From JAWWPY01 sp964412845 (GTDB lineage Bacteria > Actinomycetota > Actinomycetes > Streptosporangiales > Streptosporangiaceae): a DNA stretch of 64,000 bases. The stretch covers positions 1 to 64,000 of the forward strand of contig CAYPQM010000003.1 in assembly GCA_964412845.1 (NCBI GenBank), written 5' to 3'. A model generated the notes under the pieces. It saw only the letters and a list, made by a program, of their open reading frames with translations, was not told the origin of the DNA and ran no database searches. Both the position numbers and the translations under genes were made by a program. Shown one piece after another: positions 24,703-32,893 of this stretch; the stretch's first letter is position 1; every line of letters begins with the position of its first letter.

Positions 24703-27033
24703 TCAACGTTGATCGCTCTGCCTCGCTTCAGCTGACTCTACGTCCGCGACCGCCGGGGCGAACAGGCCAAGTACCTCAGGGTTGGCCAGCGCGTCCGGGT
24801 CAGCCGCCTCGGACACCGGCGTGCCGAGCAGAATCTTCCTGACCGGCACTTCGAGTTTCTTGCCTGACAGCGTCCGCGGGATGCCCGGCACCTGATGGAT
24901 CTCATCCGGCACGTGCCGGGGAGACAGTTCGCCGCGCAGCGCAGCCCGGATCCTGGCGATCAGCCCGTCATCGAGTTCGCTGCCGTCACTGAGCACCACG
25001 TAGAGCAGCAGCCGGCCGTCCTTGCCGAGTTGGCCGGTGTCCACGACAAGGCTATCGGTGACCTCCGGCAGCCGCTCCACGACGCGGTAGAACTCGCTGG
25101 TTCCCATCCGCACGCCGCCCCGGTTGAGGGTGGCGTCCGACCGGCCGTAGATGACGCTGGCGCCGTCCGGCAGGATCCGGATCCAGTCGCCGTGCCGCCA
25201 TATCCCGGGATAGGCGTTGAAGTAGCTGGCCCGGTACTTCTCCCCGTCAGGGTCGTTCCAGAAGCCGACTGGCATCGACGGCATCGGCGCGGTGATCACC
25301 AGTTCGCCGACCTCCCCGGTCACCGGCTTGCCGTCGGCGTCGAACGCCTCCACCTTGGCGCCCAGGCAGCGGCCCGCGATCAGGCCGGCCCGCACCGGGT
25401 GCAGCGGGGACGGCCCGACGAAGCCGGTGCACAGGTCGGTCCCCCCGGAGAACGAACCGAGCTCCAGGTCCGCCCGCACCTGGTCGTAGACCCAGTGAAA
25501 GCCTTCCGGCGGCAGCGGGGAACCGGTCGAGCCGATGCCGCGCAGCTTGCCGAGGTCGGTGTCCCGGCCGGGCGACAGTCCCGCCTTGGCGCAGGCCAGC
25601 AGGTAGGGTGCCCCGGTTCCGGCGTAGGTCACGCCGGTCTGCGCGGCCAGCCGCCACAGCGCGTCGGTCCCTGGGTAGGTGGCGCTGCCGTCGTAGAGCA
25701 CCACGGTCGCGCCGACCAGCAGTCCCCCGGCCAGGTAGTTCCACATCATCCAGCCGGTCGTGGTGTACCAGAAGAACACGTCACCCGGACCGATGTCGGT
25801 ATGGAACGAGAGCGCTTTGAGATGCTCAAGGACGATCCCGCCGTGGCTGTGCACGATCGCCTTGGGCAGTCCGGTGGTACCCGACGAATACAGAATCCAC
25901 AACGGATGGCCGAACGGCACCTCCACGAAGTCCGCCTCCGGAGCAGCCGTGAGCTGGCCTGCTCCCTGGCCGGCGGCCGGCAGTTGATCCCAGCGCAGGG
26001 TGCGCGGGCCGCCTGGGACGCCCTGGGCCGGGCCGCCTGGGGCCGGGCCGCCTGGGGCCGGGTCGCCGACCATGATCACGGCGACGAGGGTGGGCAGGGC
26101 CGCCGCGATGTCGGCGGCGGCCTGCCGCCGGCTGAACTCCTTGCCGCCGTAGCGGTAGCGCTCGGTGGCGAGCAACACCTTCGGCGTGATCTGCGCGAAC
26201 CGGTCAATCACGCTCGGCGGCCCGAAGTCCGGCGAGCACGACGACCAGATGGCACCGAGGCTGGCCGCCGCCAGCAGCCCGATGAGCGCCTCAGGGACGT
26301 TGGGCAGGAAGGCGGCGACCCGATCCCCCTTGGCTACCCCGAGCGCGCGCAACCCGTCACGGACCCGGGCGACCTCGGCGGCGAGTTCCGCGTAGGTCAG
26401 GGTCCGCTGCGCGCCGTCTTCGCCGCGGGCGATGATCGCGGTGCGCCCCGGGTCGTCGGCCGCGGCGCGCAACGCGTTGCGCGCGTAGTTGAGTGTGGCC
26501 CCCGGAAACCACTGCACATCCGGCATGACGTCGCCGACCAGCACCGGGCCGTCACCGCGCTGCCCGAGCACCCCGAAGTACTCCCAGACCGACTCCCAGA
26601 ACGCGCCGGGCTCGGTGACCGACCACTGCCACAACTCGTCGTAAGCACGCTGAGCCAGGGCGGCCGGATCAGCCGGCTCGGCGTCCGCTGACCCGGCCAG
26701 GCCGGCTGACCCGGGCAGGCCGGCTGACCCGGGCAGGCCGGCTGACCCGGGCAGGCCGGCTGACCCGGCTGGATCAGCCAGGTCGGCCACATCTCCCTGG
26801 GCGGCCCGCGCGGCCAGGGCGGCTCGGGCCGCGCGGGCGGCCCGAGCGGCCAGATCAGTCGGGTCGGTCAGCGGTATCCCGCGTTCCCGGGCGAGCCATC
26901 GGCAGAACTGCGTGATCCGCGCCCGCTCGATGACATCGGGACTTGGCTCCCACAGCGTCGTGCCGTATCCGGTACCCAGCGTCGCGTCCGGAGCAGCGCC
27001 CGCGGCCGCCGCCAGCTTGTCGTCAGTTGACAT
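24703..27033 (-). CDS. Acetoacetate-CoA ligase
   Basis: A 776-residue adenylate-forming enzyme that activates acetoacetate to acetoacetyl-CoA. The AMP-binding signature is YSSGTTGLPKAIVHSHGG, with further core motifs WMMWNYLAGGLLVGATVVLY and SFSGGTDLCTGFVG. The C-terminal TLSGKKLEVPVRKIL is typical of this ligase. ATG 27033 follows a G-rich ribosome binding site. The N-terminal region contains an Ala/Arg-rich stretch and a GSAGLP hexapeptide repeat from an 18-bp minisatellite (26687-26776). This makes the protein about 100 residues longer than usual. It is followed by kynA. Confidence 0.92.
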   Translation of the reverse strand: MSTDDKLAAAAGAAPDATLGTGYGTTLWEPSPDVIERARITQFCRWLARERGIPLTDPTDLAARAARAARAALAARAAQGDVADLADPAGSAGLPGSAGLPGSAGLPGSAGLAGSADAEPADPAALAQRAYDELWQWSVTEPGAFWESVWEYFGVLGQRGDGPVLVGDVMPDVQWFPGATLNYARNALRAAADDPGRTAIIARGEDGAQRTLTYAELAAEVARVRDGLRALGVAKGDRVAAFLPNVPEALIGLLAAASLGAIWSSCSPDFGPPSVIDRFAQITPKVLLATERYRYGGKEFSRRQAAADIAAALPTLVAVIMVGDPAPGGPAPGGPAQGVPGGPRTLRWDQLPAAGQGAGQLTAAPEADFVEVPFGHPLWILYSSGTTGLPKAIVHSHGGIVLEHLKALSFHTDIGPGDVFFWYTTTGWMMWNYLAGGLLVGATVVLYDGSATYPGTDALWRLAAQTGVTYAGTGAPYLLACAKAGLSPGRDTDLGKLRGIGSTGSPLPPEGFHWVYDQVRADLELGSFSGGTDLCTGFVGPSPLHPVRAGLIAGRCLGAKVEAFDADGKPVTGEVGELVITAPMPSMPVGFWNDPDGEKYRASYFNAYPGIWRHGDWIRILPDGASVIYGRSDATLNRGGVRMGTSEFYRVVERLPEVTDSLVVDTGQLGKDGRLLLYVVLSDGSELDDGLIARIRAALRGELSPRHVPDEIHQVPGIPRTLSGKKLEVPVRKILLGTPVSEAADPDALANPEVLGLFAPAVADVESAEARQSDQR
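26687..26776. repeat. 18-bp coding minisatellite in the acetoacetate-CoA ligase gene
   Basis: gctgacccgg recurs at 26687, 26705, 26723 and 26741, with a further copy at 26759, an exact 18-bp period. On the minus strand it encodes repeated GSAGLP in a region between conserved blocks, probably a disordered linker. Confidence 0.8.
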
Positions 27034-27251
27034 AGCCCCCAGCATCAGGGGTCGCCCCGCACCACCGCAACGCGGGGCCTGACCTGGCATTCGTGGACGG
27101 AAATGGCTGGAAGCACCGCGGGTAGCGTCCGCAAACCGCCTTCTCCGCGGCGTTCACCGAAACGAACCCTGCGTTTTGTAGAGTTATGTCCCCTTCTGGG
27201 GGAAGTGGGGGTCACTGCCCGCCGGCTGCGCGGACGCTCAGTGCTCCTACC

Positions 27252-27491
27252 TCAGCGGTCAGCCTGGCTGGGGCGCGCCGCGCGGAGGTAGCGGCGGAGG
27301 GCGATCAGGGACCAGATGGCCTCAACGACGCCGAATGGCCATGCCCCGGCGAGGAAGCCGTAGCTGCTGGACAGCAGGCACCCGGCCGCGAACCCGAGGA
27401 TGAATCGGGGGTGCCTGCTTTCCAGTGCGTACATCACCATCATGAACGTGACCGCCAGCACCCCGTAGATCGTCACCGCGGTGTGATTCAT
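27252..27491 (-). CDS. Small two-helix membrane protein coupled to chrA
   Basis: A 79-residue protein starting at ATG 27491, which overlaps the chrA-type stop as ATGA. Two hydrophobic segments (VTIYGVLAVTFMMVMYALES and FILGFAAGCLLSSSYGFLAG) are followed by WPFGVVEAIWSLIALRRYLR. The arrangement matches a family of short uncharacterised membrane proteins that I recall from other actinobacteria. Tight coupling suggests cotranscription with the transporter, but no biochemical role is known. Confidence 0.75.
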   Translation of the reverse strand: MNHTAVTIYGVLAVTFMMVMYALESRHPRFILGFAAGCLLSSSYGFLAGAWPFGVVEAIWSLIALRRYLRAARPSQADR

Positions 27492-28741
27492 GACGCCACC
27501 GGGGCACCGGCCAGGAACGCGACGACGCCGAGTGCCGCGCCGCCGAGGATCGCGCTGACCACGCCGCGCCGCAGGGCGAGCAGCCAGCCAGCCGCCAGGG
27601 CGAGCACGGCGACCTGCCAGCGGTGCGCCAGCGCCAGCCCGAGTGGGACCGCCGCCCCGGCAATGGCGCCGATGGCGGCCGGGCCGGCCCCGGTGAGGAA
27701 TGCCTGAACCTGGGCGTTGCCGCGGAGGCGGTCGAAGTAGCGGCCGCCGCCGAGCACGAAAGCGAACGAGGGGGCGAACGCGACCGAGGCGGCGAGCAGT
27801 CCACCGCCCACCCCGGCGGCGGCGTAGCCGACCACTGCCACCGTCTGAACCACCGGTCCCGGGGTGACCTGGCCGAGCGCGACCGCGCCCAGGAACTGGG
27901 TGGCGGTCATCCAGTGGTACGTGCCGACCGCGTCGTGCTGCATGAGCGGGATGATCACGAAACCACCCCCGTAGGAAAGCACCCCCACCTTGACAGCCAC
28001 CCAGGCTATGGCCAGCAGGCCGCCCACGGCGGGCAGCGCCCCGGCGCCAGCCAACCGCAACCCAGCCAACCGCAACCCTCGCAGCCCGGCCAGCGGCAGC
28101 GGGAGCGCGGCCAGCGCGCGCCCGGCCGGGGGCCTGCTCGTTACCGCGACCTCGATCAGGCCGCAGGCGGCCAGGACAAGCACCAGCCACGGCCCGATCG
28201 TGGCCGCCGCCAGGCTGCCTGTCACCAGGTATCCGGACCAGCGGCTGCGGGGCGCGCGGCGCGGGCCCGCTCGCCGCCAGCTCCCCGGGAGCAAGGTGAC
28301 CGCGGCCGCGACGGCGACCGCGGGGACCGCCGCCCCGGCACCGGCGGCGGCGCCCTCGATCCAGCCCGGCGGCCGGGACGCGAGGAACACCGCGGCCAGG
28401 CCCAGGATCACGGTGAGGCCGGGGACGATAAAGCAGAGCCCGCCGAGTATCGCGCCGGCCGGTCCGCGCAGCCGCCACGCACAGAAGATCGCCAGCTGGG
28501 TGGAGGCCGGCCCGGGCAGCAGGTTGACCGCGGCGATGCCGTCCTCGAAATCGCCGTGGGACAGCCAGGCCCGGTCCTCCACACAGAGCCGCCGCAGGAG
28601 CGCGATATGCGCCGGCGGACCGCCGAAACCAATGCAGCCGATGCGCCCCCACTCGCGGGCGATGGTGGTCAGCGCCACCCGCTGCGGCGCTGGTTCGGGC
28701 GGCTCGGCGGCCTGCGGGGGGTCCGGCTCCGGTGGGGACAC
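27488..28741 (-). CDS. chrA: Chromate transporter family protein (ChrA-like)
   Basis: A 417-residue membrane protein of the CHR family. It has two homologous halves, each with the family motif: GCIGFGGPPAHIALLRRLCV with ANLLPGPAS-like VNLLPGPASTQLAI in the first half, and GVLSYGGGFVIIPLMQHDAV with GQVTPGPVVQ in the second. Such proteins export chromate, though some family members have other or unknown substrates. The start at GTG 28741 is uncertain, because it lacks a clear ribosome binding site and the first 25 residues are Pro-rich. The small membrane protein downstream is translationally coupled. Confidence 0.85.
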   Translation of the reverse strand: MSPPEPDPPQAAEPPEPAPQRVALTTIAREWGRIGCIGFGGPPAHIALLRRLCVEDRAWLSHGDFEDGIAAVNLLPGPASTQLAIFCAWRLRGPAGAILGGLCFIVPGLTVILGLAAVFLASRPPGWIEGAAAGAGAAVPAVAVAAAVTLLPGSWRRAGPRRAPRSRWSGYLVTGSLAAATIGPWLVLVLAACGLIEVAVTSRPPAGRALAALPLPLAGLRGLRLAGLRLAGAGALPAVGGLLAIAWVAVKVGVLSYGGGFVIIPLMQHDAVGTYHWMTATQFLGAVALGQVTPGPVVQTVAVVGYAAAGVGGGLLAASVAFAPSFAFVLGGGRYFDRLRGNAQVQAFLTGAGPAAIGAIAGAAVPLGLALAHRWQVAVLALAAGWLLALRRGVVSAILGGAALGVVAFLAGAPVAS

Positions 28742-28789
28742 GCCCGGGTCAGCCAGCCTTACGGCGCATAGTCAGCCGACCGAACGAGG

Positions 28790-28873
28790 CAGCGTCAGCC
28801 AGCCGCCGAGCAGCATCAGCCAGCCGCGGAGCAGCATCAGCCAGCCGCGGAGCAGGATCAGCCGGTCGCACGG
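28790..28873. repeat. 21-bp minisatellite
   Basis: Four copies of a 21-bp unit (cagcatcagccagccgcgg plus ag) start at 28790, 28811, 28832 and 28853; the outer copies are degenerate. The array runs from the spacer upstream of chrA into the last codons of the HAD gene. Confidence 0.75.
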
Positions 28874-29721
28874 AGCAGGGTCAGCCGGTCGATCGCCTGG
28901 ATGACCGCGGCGGTGTCAGCCAGGTCGACGAAGACGACATCGGCTCCGGCGTCGCGTAGTTCGCTGACCGTGGATCGCCCGCTGGCCACCGCGATGCACC
29001 GGGCGCCACCCATCCGGGCCGCCTCCACGTCGCGCGAGGAGTCCCCGATGTAGACCGTGGAGTGCTCGTCGAAGGTGACCCTGTACTTCTCCGCCGCCCG
29101 GCCGCGGGCCATCAGCAACTGCGCTCCCTTGGGGTACACCTCAGAGCCGTAACCGCCGACCTCGAAGTCGAAGAACTCCTCCAGGCCGAAGGCGCGCAGC
29201 TTCTCCACCGCGTTCGGCCTGATCGTGCCGGTGAGCAGGGACTGGACAACGCCGTGCAGGCGCGCCACCTCCGACACCGCCTCCCAGGCGCCGGGCAGGA
29301 GCCGACCCTGCTCTCGCAGCAGCGCACGCCGCGAGCTGAACGAGGCCGCCAGCTCTGCGGTGAACCGGGCCAGCAGATCGTTGCTGCCGCTGGCTGACCA
29401 GCCGGTCGAGGGCAGCGAGCCAGGTGAGCCGTGCTGTCTGGCGGGCGGCACGCCCACGGCGGCTTCGTTCAGGGCGAGGGCATCGAAGAAGATTTCCGAC
29501 TCGATCCGGCCCGCCATCTGCGGCAGCCGGACCAGCGGACGCCCGGTCACCCGCCGGAACGCCTCCGCGTAGGCGACCCTGGTCACCCGTCCGACGTCAA
29601 CGAGGGTCAGGTCTATGTTCCACAGGACCAGGCGGTAGATGGAGGCCTCCGGTGCATCGGTTGTCGCCGGACCACACGCAAGCGCCCCCGGCCCCCGCCC
29701 CCGCTCAGCGGCAGACGTCAT
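28858..29721 (-). CDS. HAD family hydrolase with altered nucleophile motif
   Basis: A HAD-superfamily protein of about 287 residues. Motif I reads LVLWNIDLTLVD: the position of the nucleophilic Asp in DxDxT is Asn, with only the second Asp retained. Motif II (SLLTGTIRPN), the motif III Lys (YPKGAQLL) and motif IV (VYIGDSSRDVEAARMGGAR) look intact, so loss of phosphatase activity or a changed reaction is possible. ATG 29721 is the chosen start, but the Ala/Gly-rich N-terminus before IYRLVLW makes it uncertain. The last codons lie inside the 21-bp minisatellite. Confidence 0.75.
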   Translation of the reverse strand: MTSAAERGRGPGALACGPATTDAPEASIYRLVLWNIDLTLVDVGRVTRVAYAEAFRRVTGRPLVRLPQMAGRIESEIFFDALALNEAAVGVPPARQHGSPGSLPSTGWSASGSNDLLARFTAELAASFSSRRALLREQGRLLPGAWEAVSEVARLHGVVQSLLTGTIRPNAVEKLRAFGLEEFFDFEVGGYGSEVYPKGAQLLMARGRAAEKYRVTFDEHSTVYIGDSSRDVEAARMGGARCIAVASGRSTVSELRDAGADVVFVDLADTAAVIQAIDRLTLLRATG

Positions 29722-29808
29722 CCCATGCGATCGACGTGGCCAGACTATGCCCGCGCGGCGCATGAGCGCAGGCGCTCCGCCGTCAGCGCTCCGGATACAA
29801 GTCTCTGG

Positions 29809-29867
29809 CGTTTCCGCGGAAACGTTCCCGTCGCTGGCGTTTCCGCGGAAACGTTCCCGCGGAAACG
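29809..29867. repeat. Cluster of a 16-bp palindrome
   Basis: CGTTTCCGCGGAAACG occurs exactly at 29809-29824 and 29838-29853. A one-mismatch copy at 29852-29867 shares two bases with the second. Another exact copy is at 54915-54930 inside an SDR gene. Here the cluster is intergenic, between the HAD gene and a decayed fragment. Confidence 0.7.
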
Positions 29868-29990
29868 CCGGCCGGTCGCCTGGCAGCGTCTCGGGGAAGG
29901 GAACCAGCGGCTACGGCCAAGTACCGGGTGACCGAGCCGCCGCGCTAAGGACGTGACCATTGATCGTTATCAGCCCCCTCGCGGGCCGCC

Positions 29991-30201
29991 GGACGGCGGC
30001 GTGCCCAGGTGCTGGCGAGCGTGCCGGGGGTTCAGGTGGAGCCCGGCATCCGGGATCCGGACGGACACATCGCCACCGCCGTGTGGTGGAAATATCCGGA
30101 TCAGCAGTCCACGCGGGGATCTACCTGATCGACCCGGCCCACGGCCGCCCCGTACGGCGCCGAGGAGATCGTCATCAGCCCGGGGGCCGGCCTGCGAACT
30201 G
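29991..30201 (+). pseudogene. Decayed C-terminal fragment of a secreted-type protein
   Basis: Frame fragments read RAQVLASVPGVQVEPGIRD and DGHIATAVWWKYPDQQ from about 30003, then AGIYLIDPAHGRP in a second frame, then YGAEEIVISPGAGLRTD and a stop at about 30201 in a third. The order fits one protein broken by at least two frameshifts, with no start region left. The pattern (GVQ..PG.RD..G..ATA, then IDP..G) resembles C-terminal domains of CU044_5270-like actinobacterial proteins; that resemblance is from memory. The rest of 29764-30222 holds only palindromes. Confidence 0.45.
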
Positions 30202-30222
30202 ACCGCGCGACGCGGGAGCCGG

Positions 30223-31851
30223 TCAGCCCATGTGCGGGTAGCGGTAGTCGACCGGCGGGGCGAACGTTTCCTTGACGGTGCGGGCGTTGACCCAGCGGAT
30301 CAGGTTGAAGATCGAGCCGGCCTTGTCGTTGGTGCCGCTGGCCCGCGCCCCGCCGAACGGCTGGTGGCCGACGACCGCGCCGGTCGGCTTGTCGTTGATG
30401 TAGAAGTTGCCGGCCGCGAACCGCAGCGTCTCAGCAGCCGCGGCGATGGCGGAGCGGTCCTGGGCGATGATCGCGCCGGTCAGCGCGTACGGCGCGATGC
30501 TGGCGGCCTGGGCGACCACCTCGTTGTAGCGTGCGTCGTCGAAGACATGCACGGACAGGATCGGCCCGAAGTACTCGGTGCTGAACACCTCGTCGGCCGG
30601 GTCGGCGCACTCCAGCACGGTCGGCTGGACGAAGAATCCCTCGCTGTCGTCGGTTCCGCCGCCGGTCAGCACCCGCACCGCGGTCCGCGTCCTGGCCCGC
30701 TGCAAGGCACTGGCGTGCTTGGCGAACGCCCGCTCGTCGATGACCGCGCCCATGAACAGCGACAGGTCGGACGACACGTCGCCCATGCTCAGCGACTCCA
30801 CCTGGGCGACGAAATCGTCCCGCAGCCCATCCCACACGGACCGGGGAACGTACGCGCGGGACGCGGCGGAACACTTCTGACCCTGGTATTCAAACGCGCC
30901 CCGGATGAGCGCCACCGACAGCACATCAGGGTCGGCCGACGGATGCGCGATCACGAAATCCTTGCCGCCGGTCTCGCCGACCAGCCGCGGGTAACCGCGA
31001 TAGCCGGAAATGTGCTCCCCGACGGTCCGCCACAGGTGCTGGAACGTCGCCGTGGACCCGGTGAAATGGATGCCCGCCAGGTCCTGGTGGGTGACCGCCA
31101 CCCGGGACACCGCCTGGCCATCCCCGGTCACCAGGTTGATCACTCCGGGCGGCAGGCCGGCCGCCTCAAGCAAGCGCATGATGTAATGCGCGGAAAGTTG
31201 CTGGGTCGGCGACGGCTTCCATACCACGACATTCCCCAGCAATGCGGGTGCCGTCGGCAGGTTCGCGGCGATCGATGTGAAATTAAAAGGCGAAATAGCC
31301 AGCACGAAACCTTCAAGCGGCCTGTATTCCAACCGGTTCCAGGCACCCATCCCTGATTCGGGCTGCTCCGCGAGCAGCCGGCGTGCGTAGTGGACGTTGT
31401 ACCGCCAGAAGTCGATCAGTTCACAGGTCGCGTCGATCTCGGCCTGGTAGACCGACTTGGACTGGCCCAGGATCGTGGACGCGTTCAGCACCGGCCGCCA
31501 CGGCCCGGCGAGCAGTTCGGCCGCTTTGAGGAAGACGGCGGCGCGGTCATCGAAGGACAGCGCCCGCCAGCCCGGCGCGGCGGCGGCCGCGGCGGCGATC
31601 GCGGACTGCACATCGTCGTCGGTGGCGTTGCCGAGGTGGCCGAGCACGCGGCGGTAGTTGTGCGGCTCGACCACGTCGATCCGCTCGCCGCCGCCCATCT
31701 GCTGCCGGCCGCCCACGGTCATGGTCAGCTCGGCGTGCTCCCCGGCCAGTTCCTTGACTTTGGCTTCCAGCACGATGCGGTCGTGGCTGCCCGGCGCGTA
31801 CTGCCTGACCGGCTCATTCACCGGGGCCGGGACGTTCGTAACGGCATCCAT
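30223..31851 (-). CDS. pruA: L-glutamate gamma-semialdehyde dehydrogenase
   Basis: A 542-residue NAD-dependent aldehyde dehydrogenase (delta-1-pyrroline-5-carboxylate dehydrogenase) that completes proline degradation to glutamate. The N-terminal VPAPVNEPVRQYAPGS, the catalytic Glu in LVGETGGKDFV, the catalytic Cys in QGQKCSAASRAYVP and the C-terminal NDKPTGAVVGHQPFGG are diagnostic. GGGAGG precedes ATG 31851. No proline dehydrogenase gene is visible nearby. The glutamate formed could feed the large glutamate dehydrogenase encoded at 18.8-23.8 kb. Confidence 0.95.
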   Translation of the reverse strand: MDAVTNVPAPVNEPVRQYAPGSHDRIVLEAKVKELAGEHAELTMTVGGRQQMGGGERIDVVEPHNYRRVLGHLGNATDDDVQSAIAAAAAAAPGWRALSFDDRAAVFLKAAELLAGPWRPVLNASTILGQSKSVYQAEIDATCELIDFWRYNVHYARRLLAEQPESGMGAWNRLEYRPLEGFVLAISPFNFTSIAANLPTAPALLGNVVVWKPSPTQQLSAHYIMRLLEAAGLPPGVINLVTGDGQAVSRVAVTHQDLAGIHFTGSTATFQHLWRTVGEHISGYRGYPRLVGETGGKDFVIAHPSADPDVLSVALIRGAFEYQGQKCSAASRAYVPRSVWDGLRDDFVAQVESLSMGDVSSDLSLFMGAVIDERAFAKHASALQRARTRTAVRVLTGGGTDDSEGFFVQPTVLECADPADEVFSTEYFGPILSVHVFDDARYNEVVAQAASIAPYALTGAIIAQDRSAIAAAAETLRFAAGNFYINDKPTGAVVGHQPFGGARASGTNDKAGSIFNLIRWVNARTVKETFAPPVDYRYPHMG

Positions 31852-31923
31852 GACAGACCTCCCTGCATTACGCCGGCGTCATTGGCGGCCGCTGCCCATC
31901 GTCGCACCTGCCCTCCCGGGTGC

Positions 31924-32820
31924 TCACGCGCAGGCGGCTATCACCTGCTCGATGAGCGGCATGGCGGCCTGGATCACCGACGGCCGGTCCGGGAAGTGGG
32001 CCAGCAGGCTGAGCAGTTCCCGCAGGTGAACCAGGGGCGCGCGATCCCGCCAGCCGGGTTCCAGCGGGCTGGTCTCCTGGTACGCGGCGAAGTAGCGCTC
32101 TGGCACCACGTCACCTCGCCAGCAGTACATCATGCTCACATCCACCTCGGGCCACCCGAAGGACACGGCCGGGTCGATCAGCGCGGCCCGTCCGTCCGCG
32201 GTTTCCAGCACGTTGCCCGTGGCCAGGTCGCCGTGGGTCAGCACGGGCGGCATCGGCGGCACCAGTTCCGCGAGCCGGCCGCAGATCCGCTCGATGGCGG
32301 CCCGCTGCGTCGGGTCCAGCCGGGCCCGCACACCTGGCTCGGGCAGATAACGCAGCACCCGCTGCTCGGCATAGAACTCGTATCCGTCGGAGTGCCACGT
32401 GTTGCGCTGGGGCAGTGAGCCGAGCCACCCGTCGCGGTGCCACCCGAACCGCTCGCCGCGCACCTGGTGCAGCCCGGCCAGCGCGCGCCCGGCCCGCGCC
32501 CAGAACTCCGGGGACTCTCGGTCGCCCGCCCGGCGCGGGACGAAGGCATCCATCACCAGATGGGTGGCGCTGACCGCCAGCACCCTGGGCGCGGCCATCA
32601 CGCCGCTGGCCCGGATCGCAGCCAGGCCCTCGGCCTCTACCGGGAACATGTCCGGCGGGGTGTCCTGGGTGGTCTTGACGACGACCCGCGACCCGTCCTG
32701 GCGGGTGACCAGCCAGGTGACGTGGATATCGCCGCCGACCAGCCGCCGCGCGGCCCGCACCTCACCGACTCCGGGCAACCCCGCTGGAAACCGCAGCACA
32801 CATTCCAGCGTGCCCGGCAT
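31924..32820 (-). CDS. Fructosamine kinase family protein / phosphotransferase
   Basis: A 298-residue kinase-fold protein related to fructosamine-3-kinases, which phosphorylate glycated amines and so start deglycation. The visible motifs are the ATP-binding Lys strand (GSRVVVKTTQD), the WHRDGWLGSLPQRNTWHSDG segment typical of fructosamine kinases, the catalytic loop THGDLATGNVL and the metal-binding DPAVSFGWPEVDVSMMYCW. It is 72 bp upstream of pruA on the same strand. The exact substrate is not certain; a more general aminoglycoside-phosphotransferase-like role is possible. Confidence 0.82.
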   Translation of the reverse strand: MPGTLECVLRFPAGLPGVGEVRAARRLVGGDIHVTWLVTRQDGSRVVVKTTQDTPPDMFPVEAEGLAAIRASGVMAAPRVLAVSATHLVMDAFVPRRAGDRESPEFWARAGRALAGLHQVRGERFGWHRDGWLGSLPQRNTWHSDGYEFYAEQRVLRYLPEPGVRARLDPTQRAAIERICGRLAELVPPMPPVLTHGDLATGNVLETADGRAALIDPAVSFGWPEVDVSMMYCWRGDVVPERYFAAYQETSPLEPGWRDRAPLVHLRELLSLLAHFPDRPSVIQAAMPLIEQVIAACA

Positions 32821-32893
32821 TCACCTGGGGCAAGCGGGCTGCGTCCGCCGGCGGGGGGCGGACGCAGCCCGAATGGTCAGGACTTACCCATGG

